A stretch of 64,000 nt of DNA from Sphingobacterium humi. Its GTDB lineage: Bacteria; Bacteroidota; Bacteroidia; Sphingobacteriales; Sphingobacteriaceae. Shown here piece by piece: positions 1 through 9,926 of this stretch (the first letter of the stretch is position 1; each line of letters begins with the position of its first letter). The stretch covers positions 434,001-498,000 of the forward strand of contig NZ_WSQA01000001.1 in NCBI RefSeq assembly GCF_009768885.1. Direction: 5' to 3'. Under the pieces are notes generated by a model. It had not been told where the DNA came from and made no database searches. It was given only the letters and a program-made list of their open reading frames with translations. A program made the translations under genes and the position numbers.

Positions 1-729
1 GATCGTTGTAATGAAATTATTCAATTGGCAGAAGAACATAACGTGTTAATTGGCACCATATTCCCTACCCGCTTTTACCCCAACAGCTTAAAAATCAAAC
101 AAAAACTGACGGATGGCGGATTTGGAGATCTGGTCATGGGCTCAGCTTATATCAAATGGCACCGCAGCGCCGCCTACTATGCATCAGCAGCATGGCGGGG
201 TACTTGGGCATTCGATGGTGGTGGTGCTTTAATGAATCAAGGCATCCACGCAGTCGATATGTTGTTATGGTATATGGGCGAGGCTGTTTCTGTTTCTGCC
301 CTTAGCGCTAACCGTGTGCACCAAAATATTGAAGTGGAGGACACTGTTGTTGCTAGTATTAAATTTAAAAATGGCGCTTTAGGTAGCATCGAGTGTACTA
401 CCGCGGCCTTTCCGGGCACTGCCAAGAAAATTGAAATTATCGGCAGTAAAGGTTCGGCCATTTTGGAAGAAAATAGCTTAACCTTATGGGAGTTCGAGGG
501 TGATTCGACTGATTCTCAAGTACAACAAGCAGAAGCTGCAGTTTCAGGAGGGGTAAGCGATCCGATGGCTATCGGCCATTACGGTCATCAATTACAGGTC
601 GAAGATTTCCTAGCGGCTATTCAAGGAAAACATTCCCCATTGATTGATGGTCAGGAAGGTAAAAAATCAGTCGCTTTAATTAGCGCGATCTATGAAAGTG
701 CCAAAACAGGCCAAACTGTTTACTTATAA
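1..729 (+). CDS. Gfo/Idh/MocA-family oxidoreductase, C-terminal part (5' end outside window)
   Basis: The reading frame is open from base 1, so the N-terminal NAD(P)-binding Rossmann half lies upstream of the window. What is visible (about 242 codons) fits the C-terminal alpha/beta domain of Gfo/Idh/MocA enzymes: a segment with AFDGGGALMNQGIHAVD (the His/Asp region near the active site), a central beta-sheet portion, and a closing QVEDFLAAIQGK...ALISAIYESAKTG pattern. These enzymes oxidise or reduce sugar hydroxyls with NAD(P). The stop codon is 18 bp before the ECF sigma gene on the same strand, so it may share a transcript with the SusCD locus or end a preceding operon. The substrate cannot be told from sequence. 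Confidence 0.88.
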   Translation, partial: DRCNEIIQLAEEHNVLIGTIFPTRFYPNSLKIKQKLTDGGFGDLVMGSAYIKWHRSAAYYASAAWRGTWAFDGGGALMNQGIHAVDMLLWYMGEAVSVSALSANRVHQNIEVEDTVVASIKFKNGALGSIECTTAAFPGTAKKIEIIGSKGSAILEENSLTLWEFEGDSTDSQVQQAEAAVSGGVSDPMAIGHYGHQLQVEDFLAAIQGKHSPLIDGQEGKKSVALISAIYESAKTGQTVYL

Positions 730-747
730 AAGCAACTGGAAATTCAC

Positions 748-1341
748 ATGTCTACAGAAAAGCATATCGACCTCAACGTGCTCCTTTCAGCCATGAAAGC
801 AGATCAAGTTATGGCCTTCGATCAGCTTTATTTTCATTTTGCACCTATCCTCTACCAACGCATATTCAGGCTCTTGAAAAGCCCGGAAAATGTAGAAGAA
901 GTATTGCAAGAAGTGTTTTTAAAAATCTGGAACATGCGGGATCAACTCGAAGCCGACAAGGGGTTTACCACCTTGTTGTTTCGCATGTGTGATAACTTAG
1001 CGATTGATCATTTCCGCAAATCATGTCGTGAAAGAAGCATGCAGGATGAATTATGGGCATCCTCCATCAGTTATTATATGCATACGGAGGAAGCAATTTT
1101 CAGTAAGGAGAAGTTACAGATTCTCGATGAAGCCATCCAAGGGCTTTCCCCAAAGCGCAAAGAAATCCTTCTACTTTGTAATATCGAAAACAAAAGCTAC
1201 AAAGAAGTGGCCAGTCAATTGGGAATCTCTGTTTCCACGGTCAGCAACCAACTGGTCAGCGCCATGAAAGATATCAAAAACTATATCCAGCGAAACTACA
1301 AAAACGAGTATTTGGTATTTTTCTGGATCTTTTTCCATTAA
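748..1341 (+). CDS. ECF-type RNA polymerase sigma-70 factor (Bacteroidota FecI-like)
   Basis: A 197-residue protein with sigma region 2 (about residues 25-92, FDQLYFHFAPILYQRI and LQEVFLKIW) and a region 4 helix-turn-helix (about 130-180, LSPKRKEILLLCNIENKSYKEVA then LGISVSTVSNQL). No region 3 is present, as expected for extracytoplasmic-function factors. It is followed at once by a fecR anti-sigma gene and a SusC gene with an STN signalling domain, the standard trans-envelope signalling set. Binding of the glycan-type ligand at SusC should release this factor from FecR and switch on the SusCD operon. Family assignment is firm; the inducing ligand is unknown. Confidence 0.93.
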   Translation: MSTEKHIDLNVLLSAMKADQVMAFDQLYFHFAPILYQRIFRLLKSPENVEEVLQEVFLKIWNMRDQLEADKGFTTLLFRMCDNLAIDHFRKSCRERSMQDELWASSISYYMHTEEAIFSKEKLQILDEAIQGLSPKRKEILLLCNIENKSYKEVASQLGISVSTVSNQLVSAMKDIKNYIQRNYKNEYLVFFWIFFH

Positions 1342-1394
1342 TTTCAAAAAAAATCATTTTTCCAATAGTGTATTTGTCTTAGCTGTTCGTATAT

Positions 1395-1427
1395 CTAGAT
1401 AATCAATAACCAAAAACTAGATTATCA
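1395..1427 (+). repeat. Paired CTAGATAATCA / CTAGATTATCA motif just upstream of fecR
   Basis: Two 11-bp copies differing at one base start at 1395 and 1417, a 22-bp offset. Within them GATAATC and GATTATC are also reverse complements, so the pair can be read as a direct repeat or as a 7-bp stem with a 15-base loop. It ends 4 bases before the fecR start codon. It could be an operator or sigma-factor site; the role is inferred only. Confidence 0.4.
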
Positions 1428-1431
1428 GTAT

Positions 1432-2616
1432 ATGAGCAATCCGCATCAAGAAAGGTTAAACCACCTTTTAGATCGATTTATAAATGCCAAATTAAGTCGC
1501 AGCGAATATGAAGAGCTGGTTGATTTAATCAACCTTGCTGAGGATGCCGACCTTAAAGCGCATGCCCAAAAGCTATTAGACAAAGGAAATAATGCCCTAT
1601 CGGAAGACTTTGTCAATACCCGCATTAGTAGCTTACACAGCCGTTTAAGCAAGAAAATTCAAGTTAGCAGTCAGGAAGAACCGAAAGCAACAACAATCTT
1701 CCACATTCGTCCATGGTGGTATTGGGCTGCTGCAGCCAGCATCCTAGCGGTGGGAATTTTTGGCTACCTAAAAATCCAACAACAACCTGCTGTAGAACAA
1801 TCGATGGCGGTTGTGTTAGAAGACCTGGATCCGGGGAGCAATAAGGCCTCCATTATCCTAGATGGCCAAGAATACGATTTGGATGAAAGCAAACAAGGCT
1901 TAATCCTTAGCCAAAATAGCATCAGCTATGATGATGGTGCCTTGGCCCTCGATAAGGCACTTTCAGGTAAATCTGTGAAAATCGTAACGCCCTATGGTGG
2001 GCAGTATCACCTTAGTCTTTCCGATGGCACCAAGGTATGGTTAAATGCGGGCAGTGAGTTAAGCTATACAGGAGATTACGGAAAATCAAATCGCACCATC
2101 AACCTATCAGGAGAAGCTTATTTTGAAGTCAGTAAAAATAAAGATCTACCCTTCATTGTACGCAATCCAAAGCAAGAAATCCAAGTACTAGGCACGCATT
2201 TTAACGTCAATGCCTATCCAGACGAACAGATCAATAAAACCACCCTGCGTGAGGGCTCCTTACGTGTCAGTACGGCCTCCGGTAAAAAATTATTGGTTCC
2301 TAACCAACAGGCACAATTTGATGTACAAGGCAATTCCCTAAAAACGGTGGCTGTGGATGCAGATGCCGTTATTGCATGGAAAAATGGCATCATCGACCTA
2401 CATGGTCTAAGGTTACAAGAATGTATGCGACAGCTTAGCCGCTGGTATGATGTAGAAATTGTATACCTCAATCATATTCCTGAAATCGAAATGGGAGGTC
2501 GGATGTCGCGCGGACTAAAACTATCCACTTTTCTACAATTCTTAAAAACCAATTTCAATATTGCCACAGAGCTTACGGCAGACCGCAAGTTGAAAGTGAA
2601 ACTCATGGAATCTTAA
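1432..2616 (+). CDS. FecR-family anti-sigma factor
   Basis: A 394-residue inner-membrane protein. Residues 1-90 are a cytoplasmic helical anti-sigma segment, a single membrane helix runs at about 95-115 (WWYWAAAASILAVGIFGYL), the FecR domain spans about 180-300 (VKIVTPYGGQYHLSLSDGTKVWLNAGS, then GEAYFEVSK and VLGTHFNVNAY), and a DUF4974-type domain closes the protein (about 325-390, LRLQECMRQLSRWYDVEI). The order and length are typical of Bacteroidota FecR proteins. It lies 90 bp after its sigma gene. It should hold the sigma factor at the membrane until the STN domain of the downstream SusC protein contacts its periplasmic part. Confidence 0.94.
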   Translation: MSNPHQERLNHLLDRFINAKLSRSEYEELVDLINLAEDADLKAHAQKLLDKGNNALSEDFVNTRISSLHSRLSKKIQVSSQEEPKATTIFHIRPWWYWAAAASILAVGIFGYLKIQQQPAVEQSMAVVLEDLDPGSNKASIILDGQEYDLDESKQGLILSQNSISYDDGALALDKALSGKSVKIVTPYGGQYHLSLSDGTKVWLNAGSELSYTGDYGKSNRTINLSGEAYFEVSKNKDLPFIVRNPKQEIQVLGTHFNVNAYPDEQINKTTLREGSLRVSTASGKKLLVPNQQAQFDVQGNSLKTVAVDADAVIAWKNGIIDLHGLRLQECMRQLSRWYDVEIVYLNHIPEIEMGGRMSRGLKLSTFLQFLKTNFNIATELTADRKLKVKLMES

Positions 2617-2793
2617 CCAAAACCCCATAACCTAAAATTTAAACCATGAAAAAAAAGACAGATAAACCACCATAACCATCAGCCTGCCCTTAAAAAGCAA
2701 GAAAGGGAGATGTTGGCCCATCCCCCTTTTATAATGCTTCGGCACATCATTGGGAACATTCACACACCTAAAAACATTATATACTACAATATT

Positions 2794-5700
2794 ATGAAAA
2801 ACTATCAAGGATTGTTAAATCCTTATCCAATTCGTTTTATCAATACTTATTTAGCACGTATTCGATATCTACTTATGATTTTAAAAACATTTTGCGTTCT
2901 CCTTGTAATTGGCAGTTTGCAATTACAAGCGAAGTCGTTTTCTCAGCAATTAAGCTTTAAAAAGAAAGCTACCAAAATTGAGAATGCCTTTCGATTTCTG
3001 GAGGAAAAAACCGACTATGTGGTTCTCTATGATCTGCGGGAAGTAAAACACTTGAAACCTATTGATCTGGACATTCATAATGCGAATGTGAACCAGTTTC
3101 TTACTCAATTATTAAAAGGCTTACCATACAGCTTTAGCATTGAGGATAAGACCATATTAATAAACAAAACTAAAAAAACAAACGAAAAACCAACAGCCAA
3201 GCCGGCTACTGCAACAGTTTCAGCATTGGTTCAACAAAGCTTAAAAGGAGTTGTCCGTGGAGAGGATGGCACCCCATTGGAGGGTGTTAGTATTTTGGAG
3301 GTTAGCAGCGGCAAAGGAACCAGTACCAATGCTGCCGGTACCTTTGAACTTAACGTAGCTTCCTACCCTACTAATTTGCGATTTACTTTAGTAGGTTATG
3401 AAACCCTGACCCGCAATGTGACTTCTGCGCAAGCCTTAACCATCCGCTTAACTCCGGTTGTAAGCGATTTGGATGAAGTGGTAGTTGTAGGTTATGGCAC
3501 CCAGAAGAAAGTAAACCTAACAGGAGCTGTCGATGTGGTAAAAAGCGAACAACTCACCAAACAACCGGTGGGTCAAGCTTCAGCAGCATTACAAGGTGCC
3601 GCGCCAGGCTTAACTGTAACCCAAGCTTCGGGGCAACCAGGTAAAGATAATGGCACCATGCGTATCCGCGGTATCGGTACGTTAGGAGATGCCAATCCCC
3701 TGGTATTAATCGATGGTGTTGAAGGTAATATCAATAATGTAAATACCAATGATATTGCCAGCATCTCGGTATTAAAAGATGCTGCCTCCGCAGCAATATA
3801 TGGATCCAGAGCAGCAAATGGTGTTATCTTAGTGACCACTAAACGCGCTAATAGCAACGACGTTTCAGTAGACTACAACAATTATGCAGGCTGGCAGAAC
3901 CCAACCGACATGACTAAAATGGTCGATGGTTTAGATCACATGCTCTTATTGAATGAAGCTTACACCAATACCGGTCGTAGCCCGCTCTTTACCGATAAAA
4001 TGATCGAGGAATACAAAGCAGGAAGAACCAGCAACCCAGATCGTTATCCTAATACAGATTGGCAGGGATTAACCATGAAGAATACCGCCTTTATGCAAAA
4101 CCACTACATCAGTGCGCAAGGGGGTACCGACAAGGTAAAAGTATTGGGTTCATTGGGCTATTTTGACCAAGGCGCTATTATTGAAAACACCAATTTCAAA
4201 CGCTACAACTTCCGTTTAAATTCAGATATCCAGATTTCAGAAAAATTAAGCACATCCATTGATTATTTCTTTACGCGAAGTGAAATGAAAGAACCTGCCC
4301 AGGGTGCTGGAATCGTATTTCACTGGATGCGTCGTATCCCTGCAAACCAAGCAGGTATCCTATCCACCGGACAATATGGTGAAGGCTGGAACGGCGATAA
4401 CTCCATCGCCAAAGCTAGAGATGGTGGCTTAAACCAAGAAAATCCAATGACATCCATCTTCAATATTGATTTGAAATATAGACCGATTGAAGGGATGACG
4501 GTGAATTTGGTGTATTCGCCAAAATATGAAATCAACCATAACAAAAAATTCTTAAACAGTATCCAAACCTATTACTGGGATGGGTCGAAAGCTTTCAAAA
4601 ATCCACAGCTAAACTCCTTAACAGAAAAATATACCCAGTATTGGTATAACAATTTACGTGCTGTGCTAGACTATGAAAAAACATTCGCTGACGATCATAA
4701 CTTTAAAATTATGGGTGGTTTCCAGCAGGAGGATCAAAAAGACAATATGCTGCAAGCTTACCGTGAAATCTTCTTGATTCCAGAGTTACAGGAAATTGAT
4801 GCCGGAAATATTGAGAATAACCTAACGAAGGGTAATGCCTCCGAATGGGCTTTACGCTCTTATTTCAGCCGCTTAAACTACGATTACAAAGGCAAGTATC
4901 TGTTTGAAGCCAACGCGCGTTACGATGGCTCTTCCCGCTTTGCTGAAGGCCATAAGTACTCCTTCTTCCCTTCTTTCTCTGCCGGCTGGCGTATTAGCCA
5001 GGAATCCTTTATGGAATCCCTATCTCCGGTATTAAGCGAATTAAAAGTACGTGCTTCATGGGGTAAGCTGGGTAACCAAAACATCGGAAACTACCCCTTT
5101 GCAGCCTATTATGCTTTAGGATTGAACAACTATGCTTTCGGAGGAAATATTTCTACAGGTGCAGCCTTAAACAATATGGCCAATGCCGATATCCGTTGGG
5201 AGACAACAACCGTAAGCAATATCGGTTTAGACATCAACTTATGGAGAAACCTGAGCATTACGGCCGATTATTACTACCGTAAAACAACAGGCATCTTATT
5301 AGAACTGGATATTCCATTAATTACGGGTAAAAAAGCACCATTCCAAAACGCCGGTGTTGTTGAAAACAAAGGATGGGATGTGACGGTAGCTTATAACAAT
5401 ACCGTTGGTGATTTTAAATACAATGCCGCAGTAAATATATCAGACGTGCATAATAAAGTGCTAGATATGCGTGGTGTCATGCGTTCAGGCCTAACGGTGA
5501 ACTTTGAAGGCCATCCTATCCGTTCATTATACGGCTATGAAGCAATCGGCTATTTCAATTCGGCGGATGAGGTAAGCTCTTCTGCGAAGCAATTCGGCAA
5601 TGTAGCAGCGGGTGACATCAAGTATAAAGATCAGAATGGCGATGGTAAAATCGATAAAGCCGATGAAATTATCATGGGCAGTTCCATTCCGCGTTACTCC

Positions 5701-6159
5701 TTCAGTGCCAACTTAGGTGCCGCTTATAAAAACTTCGACTTTGCTGTATTTTTCCAAGGTGTAGGCAAAGCCGATGGTTATTTATATGGTCAGGGTATTA
5801 TGCCATTCTACGAAGGTGGAACCGTACAAGAACAGCATAAAGATCGTTGGACGCCAGAAAACACTACTGCTGCATTCCCACGTTATGCCTTCAATGAAAC
5901 CAACAACACCCAAAACTCCACGTTCTGGATGAAAAAAGCAGCTTATTTGCGCTTAAAAAACATCACCCTAGGGTATACTGTACCGTTTAACCAAGCAGGC
6001 AAAAATCCATTGCGAACGCTACGCGTATTTGCTTCAGGCCAAAATTTATTTACAGCAACGAGTTTCTGGAAAGGCTACGATCCGGAAGGTCCTATCGGAA
6101 CCGGAGCTTGGTATCCGCAGATGAAAGTGTACAGTGTTGGATTAAGTGCGAAGTTTTAA
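2794..6159 (+). CDS. SusC/RagA-family TonB-linked outer-membrane receptor with STN domain
   Basis: About 1121 residues. The ATG at 2794 (MKNYQGLLNPY) is chosen over an upstream in-frame ATG at 2710 because it gives the usual short arginine-containing leader before a signal sequence (LMILKTFCVLLVIGSLQLQA). Next comes an STN domain (about 35-100), a CarboxypepD_reg-like beta-sandwich (about 135-210), a TonB-box-like DLDEVVVVGYGTQKK, a plug domain (RIRGIGTLGDANPLVLIDG, then SISVLKDAASAAIYGSRAA) and a 22-strand-type barrel ending VGLSAKF. It imports ligand captured by the SusD partner 11 bp downstream. The STN domain ties it to the sigma/FecR pair. No pathway substrate can be read from the sequence. 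Confidence 0.95.
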   Translation: MKNYQGLLNPYPIRFINTYLARIRYLLMILKTFCVLLVIGSLQLQAKSFSQQLSFKKKATKIENAFRFLEEKTDYVVLYDLREVKHLKPIDLDIHNANVNQFLTQLLKGLPYSFSIEDKTILINKTKKTNEKPTAKPATATVSALVQQSLKGVVRGEDGTPLEGVSILEVSSGKGTSTNAAGTFELNVASYPTNLRFTLVGYETLTRNVTSAQALTIRLTPVVSDLDEVVVVGYGTQKKVNLTGAVDVVKSEQLTKQPVGQASAALQGAAPGLTVTQASGQPGKDNGTMRIRGIGTLGDANPLVLIDGVEGNINNVNTNDIASISVLKDAASAAIYGSRAANGVILVTTKRANSNDVSVDYNNYAGWQNPTDMTKMVDGLDHMLLLNEAYTNTGRSPLFTDKMIEEYKAGRTSNPDRYPNTDWQGLTMKNTAFMQNHYISAQGGTDKVKVLGSLGYFDQGAIIENTNFKRYNFRLNSDIQISEKLSTSIDYFFTRSEMKEPAQGAGIVFHWMRRIPANQAGILSTGQYGEGWNGDNSIAKARDGGLNQENPMTSIFNIDLKYRPIEGMTVNLVYSPKYEINHNKKFLNSIQTYYWDGSKAFKNPQLNSLTEKYTQYWYNNLRAVLDYEKTFADDHNFKIMGGFQQEDQKDNMLQAYREIFLIPELQEIDAGNIENNLTKGNASEWALRSYFSRLNYDYKGKYLFEANARYDGSSRFAEGHKYSFFPSFSAGWRISQESFMESLSPVLSELKVRASWGKLGNQNIGNYPFAAYYALGLNNYAFGGNISTGAALNNMANADIRWETTTVSNIGLDINLWRNLSITADYYYRKTTGILLELDIPLITGKKAPFQNAGVVENKGWDVTVAYNNTVGDFKYNAAVNISDVHNKVLDMRGVMRSGLTVNFEGHPIRSLYGYEAIGYFNSADEVSSSAKQFGNVAAGDIKYKDQNGDGKIDKADEIIMGSSIPRYSFSANLGAAYKNFDFAVFFQGVGKADGYLYGQGIMPFYEGGTVQEQHKDRWTPENTTAAFPRYAFNETNNTQNSTFWMKKAAYLRLKNITLGYTVPFNQAGKNPLRTLRVFASGQNLFTATSFWKGYDPEGPIGTGAWYPQMKVYSVGLSAKF

Positions 6160-6170
6160 TATTGATCATC

Positions 6171-7850
6171 ATGAAAAAAAGAACATTAACATATAGCTTA
6201 GGATTGGTTTTAGCCCTTTCCTTTACCTCTTGTAATAAAGATTACCTCAACAGATTACCTTTAGATAGTCCGGCAAGTGTCACCTTCATCAGCAATGAAG
6301 CTGAGCTAGATATGGCGGTAACCGGTGCATACAATAGCTTATACAGTGCACCTAAAGAAGTACCAATGCCTTTCCCATTAACCTTGGATTATGCTTCCGA
6401 TATTGGCTGGGAAAGAAACACCAATACCCTGCAAACCTTGGGGATGGGTAATGCGGATGCGAACAACATTTTTATCACCGATTTCTGGCAGTTCTTGTAT
6501 GAAGGAATAGGTCGTTGTAATGATATTTTAGATAAAACAGACGATCTTAAGGAGATTGTTCCTGCCGAAAAATTAAACAAACGCATCGCTGAAGTACGCT
6601 TCTTACGCGCTTATTTCCATTTCTATTTAAATGAACTTTACGGAGGTGTACCCTTGCTCACCAAGCCCTTAACCTTAGCCGAAAGTAAAGTCGCAAAATC
6701 CAGCAAGGAAGATGTGAATAACTTCGTGTTAAACGAAATTGATGCTGCCTTAAAAGACCTTCCGGAAACCGCAGCTGGCGTCGATGTAGGCCGGGTAACC
6801 AAAGGTGCCGCTTTAGCATTAAAGTCGCGTGCTGCCCTTTATAATAAAAAGTATCAAATTGCTGCCGATGCGGCAAAGGCAGTTATGGATTTAAACCAAT
6901 ACCAATTGCATACTAATTTCGAGCAATTGTTTAAATATGCTGGTGAGGGATCGAAGGAAATCATATGGGCTATCCAATACAAAAAAGGATTAAAAACCCA
7001 CAGCATTTCTTCCCAGTTCTTCTCGCGCTTAATGCAAGGTTTCTCCAATAAAATTCCGGTGCAATCCTTAATTGACTCCTACGAATGTACGGACGGATTG
7101 AATATTGATAAATCACCTTTATTCGACCCTGCGAAACCTTTTAACAACCGCGATCCGCGCTTAACCCAAACGGTCGTTTTACCACAATCCCGCTTCTTAG
7201 GGGTCGTATTTGAAACCCATCCCGACAGTTTACAAACCTGGGATTACCGCGGCGCAACGCCAAAGCGTATTCCGAATACCGATGCTACAAATGCCTATGC
7301 TACATTCTCAGGCTATTTATGGCGTAAGTACACCGATGAAATCGACTTCGCTGACCGTTCTAACTCCGAGTTAAATGGCATCCTTTTCCGTTATGCGGAG
7401 GTGCTTTTAAACTACGCGGAGGCAAAAATTGAACTTAATCAACTCGATAACTCTGTATATGAAGCCATCAACCAAGTTCGCCAACGCCCATCCGTGAATA
7501 TGCCAGCCCTAAGTGGCGGAAAATCGCAAGCCGATTTACGATCAGCGGTTCGTAAGGAAAGAAAATATGAACTGGCAGCGGAAGGCTTCCGTTTATTTGA
7601 TATCCGCCGTTGGGAAATTGCTCATCAGGTTATGCCTGGCGATTTATTAGGCAGAATCCGCAACGGATGGTTAGCAAATGCGCCAAAGATCGATGCCAAT
7701 GGAACGCCTGATTATAGTCAGGTAACCAACAAAAGCCAGATGCGTGTCATTGAGAAACGCGCCTTCAACAAGGACCGTGATTATGTATGGCCTATTCCAC
7801 GTATCGAAACTGAAGTAAATCCAAACCTTATTCAAAACAAAAATTATTAA
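6171..7850 (+). CDS. SusD/RagB-family nutrient-binding outer-membrane lipoprotein
   Basis: 559 residues from the ATG at 6171. A longer in-frame start would overlap SusC and lacks a signal. The lipobox SFTSC places the lipidated cysteine at residue 21. The body shows SusD-type helical TPR-like segments (RIAEVRFLRAYFHFYLNELYGGVPL, given in the first third) and the C-terminal RKERKYELAAEGFRLFDIRRW signature that marks RagB/SusD proteins, followed by a YVWPIPRIE close. It forms the lid of the SusC transporter and binds the imported ligand. It is co-transcribed with SusC (11-bp gap) and the FAD enzyme (9-bp gap). Confidence 0.95.
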   Translation: MKKRTLTYSLGLVLALSFTSCNKDYLNRLPLDSPASVTFISNEAELDMAVTGAYNSLYSAPKEVPMPFPLTLDYASDIGWERNTNTLQTLGMGNADANNIFITDFWQFLYEGIGRCNDILDKTDDLKEIVPAEKLNKRIAEVRFLRAYFHFYLNELYGGVPLLTKPLTLAESKVAKSSKEDVNNFVLNEIDAALKDLPETAAGVDVGRVTKGAALALKSRAALYNKKYQIAADAAKAVMDLNQYQLHTNFEQLFKYAGEGSKEIIWAIQYKKGLKTHSISSQFFSRLMQGFSNKIPVQSLIDSYECTDGLNIDKSPLFDPAKPFNNRDPRLTQTVVLPQSRFLGVVFETHPDSLQTWDYRGATPKRIPNTDATNAYATFSGYLWRKYTDEIDFADRSNSELNGILFRYAEVLLNYAEAKIELNQLDNSVYEAINQVRQRPSVNMPALSGGKSQADLRSAVRKERKYELAAEGFRLFDIRRWEIAHQVMPGDLLGRIRNGWLANAPKIDANGTPDYSQVTNKSQMRVIEKRAFNKDRDYVWPIPRIETEVNPNLIQNKNY

Positions 7851-7859
7851 TAGGAAAAC

Positions 7860-9902
7860 ATGAAGAAACTCTTTTTAGCATGTCTGATCGGTTTTTGCAC
7901 GATGAACCATGCCTTAGCAGAAAACAAAAATATTGAAGTAGACATCTGTATTTACGGGGGTAGTTCAGCCGGCATTATTGCCGGCTATACGGCCAGCAAA
8001 CTCGGTAAAAAAACCATCGTTATTGAACCACGCAATTACCTCGGTGGGTTAACAACTGGTGGATTGGGTGCTACAGACATTGGTAATAAATTTGCTATTA
8101 CGGGTCTGGCACGCGATTTCTATCGCCGCTTAGGGACGCATTATAATAAATTCGAACAATGGACATTTGAACCCCATGTAGCCAATAAAGTATTCGATCA
8201 ATATATCAATGCGGTAAACCTGCCTATTGAAAAAAATTACTTGTTAGACCAAGTGATTAAGGAGGGAAATACCATTAAAGAAATCATCGTACGCAAGAAC
8301 GATGGTGTAGGCATGGAAACCATCCGTATCAAAGCGAAAATGTTTATCGACTGTACGTACGAAGGCGACTTAATGGCGAAATCAGGCGTAAGTTATGCCA
8401 TCGGACGGGAACCCAACAGCCAATATGGTGAAACGCAAAACGGCATTCAATTGCAGGAAATCCACCAGTTTCCTGATGGCATAGATCCGTATAAAATCCC
8501 TGGAAAACCAGAAAGTGGTTTACTTTGGGGTATCTCCAACGACAACCTGGCCACACATGGTTTAGGCGACCGAAAAATCCAGGCCTATAACTTCCGCTTA
8601 ACGCTGACCCAAAATAAGGATAACCTCATTCCGTTCAGCAAACCGGAAGTATACAATCCTGATCATTACGAATTGTTATTACGTCAGATTGCCAAGGAAA
8701 AATGGACAACCATTTTTAGCAGCTTAAAAAAAGAAAACCATCCTGATGGCACCGTCGAAATCAAACATGCCGGAGGTTTCTTGATTAAGTTTATGCCGAA
8801 TGGCAAAACAGATTTCAATAACTTCGGCGCTTTCTCTACCGACATGATCGGAGAAAACTACGATTACCCCGACGGCGATTTTAAAACACGCCAAGCTATT
8901 TGGAAAAAACATGAAAACTATACCAAAGGCTTGTTATATTTTTTAAGCCATGACGAGCGTGTTCCGGCACATATCCGTACTGAAATGCAATCTTGGGGTT
9001 TCTGTAAGGATGAGTTTCCGGAAACGAATGGTTTTTCCAACCAACTGTATGTACGGGAAGCACGTCGCTTAGTGGGGCCTGTTGTTATGACTCAAAAACA
9101 CTGTGAGGGCGAAGAAGTAATCGACGATCCAATCGGGATGGCCGCTTACCAAATGGACTCCCATAACATCCAACGGATCGTGGTGAATGGCATGGTAAAA
9201 AATGAAGGCGATGTGCAAAAACCAGTACCTGCACCCTACCCTATTTCTTACCGCTCCATTATTCCAAAGGCCGAAGAATGTAGCAACCTCTTAGTACCCG
9301 TATGTATGTCATCTTCGCATATCGCTTTCGGTTCTATCCGTATGGAGCCTGTATTTATGGTATTGGCACAGTCGGCAGCTACTGCAGCATCCCAGGCCAT
9401 CAACCATAAACAAGCCGTTCAAGACATCAATGTACAGACCCTGATCAATAAGTTAAAACAAGATCCATTGGCCGATGGCAGTAAACCTGAAATTATAATC
9501 GACAACCGCGACAGCGATGTGGTTGAAGTAGCTGGTGCTTGGAACGACAAGCATTATGGTTATGCGAAAGATAAACTCACCTTCGCGCAAAAGGATCGTG
9601 CTGCATTCGTTAAGTTCAATGCTGCAGTGGAAGATGCCGGGAAATACGCCATCTACACCTATATCGCTGAGGATAAAGCCTTGGCCGACAAGCTTAGCTT
9701 TGAAGTATTTGATGGCAAGAAAAAACACCGCATTGTGCTAGACAAATCCAGTATTAAGCCTTTCGATATGTCATCGGGAGAATGGTTGAAATTAGGCGAA
9801 TTTAATCTTCCTAAACATGCCAAAAGCTATGTCAAAGTATTAGCAGAGCAAAACAATGGACACGTGGTAGCCGATGCTATCGTATGGAAAAAAGTTAAAT
9901 AA
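7860..9902 (+). CDS. Secreted FAD-dependent oxidoreductase with golvesin/xanthan-lyase-like C-terminal domain
   Basis: 680 residues. A signal peptide (MKKLFLACLIGFCTMNHALA) is followed by an FAD-binding beta-alpha-beta motif (YGGSSAGIIAGYTASKLG) and a conserved NYLGGLTTGGLGATDIGN stretch typical of the PF12831 family, then a long substrate domain, and a C-terminal beta-sandwich (about 540-680) like the golvesin/xanthan-lyase accessory domain. Proteins of this type are often labelled xanthan lyase without proof. It is exported, so it probably oxidises a sugar or sugar derivative in the periplasm. Its position directly after susD puts it in the uptake operon. The FAD family is clear; the substrate is unknown. 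Confidence 0.85.
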   Translation: MKKLFLACLIGFCTMNHALAENKNIEVDICIYGGSSAGIIAGYTASKLGKKTIVIEPRNYLGGLTTGGLGATDIGNKFAITGLARDFYRRLGTHYNKFEQWTFEPHVANKVFDQYINAVNLPIEKNYLLDQVIKEGNTIKEIIVRKNDGVGMETIRIKAKMFIDCTYEGDLMAKSGVSYAIGREPNSQYGETQNGIQLQEIHQFPDGIDPYKIPGKPESGLLWGISNDNLATHGLGDRKIQAYNFRLTLTQNKDNLIPFSKPEVYNPDHYELLLRQIAKEKWTTIFSSLKKENHPDGTVEIKHAGGFLIKFMPNGKTDFNNFGAFSTDMIGENYDYPDGDFKTRQAIWKKHENYTKGLLYFLSHDERVPAHIRTEMQSWGFCKDEFPETNGFSNQLYVREARRLVGPVVMTQKHCEGEEVIDDPIGMAAYQMDSHNIQRIVVNGMVKNEGDVQKPVPAPYPISYRSIIPKAEECSNLLVPVCMSSSHIAFGSIRMEPVFMVLAQSAATAASQAINHKQAVQDINVQTLINKLKQDPLADGSKPEIIIDNRDSDVVEVAGAWNDKHYGYAKDKLTFAQKDRAAFVKFNAAVEDAGKYAIYTYIAEDKALADKLSFEVFDGKKKHRIVLDKSSIKPFDMSSGEWLKLGEFNLPKHAKSYVKVLAEQNNGHVVADAIVWKKVK

Positions 9903-9926
9903 GTCGAAATCATTAAATAAAACAAA

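Noticed and set aside
2646..2675. Nine-codon ORF (MKKKTDKPP) between fecR and susC
   Set aside because: Too short to support as a gene, no attenuator-type hairpin pair was found next to it.
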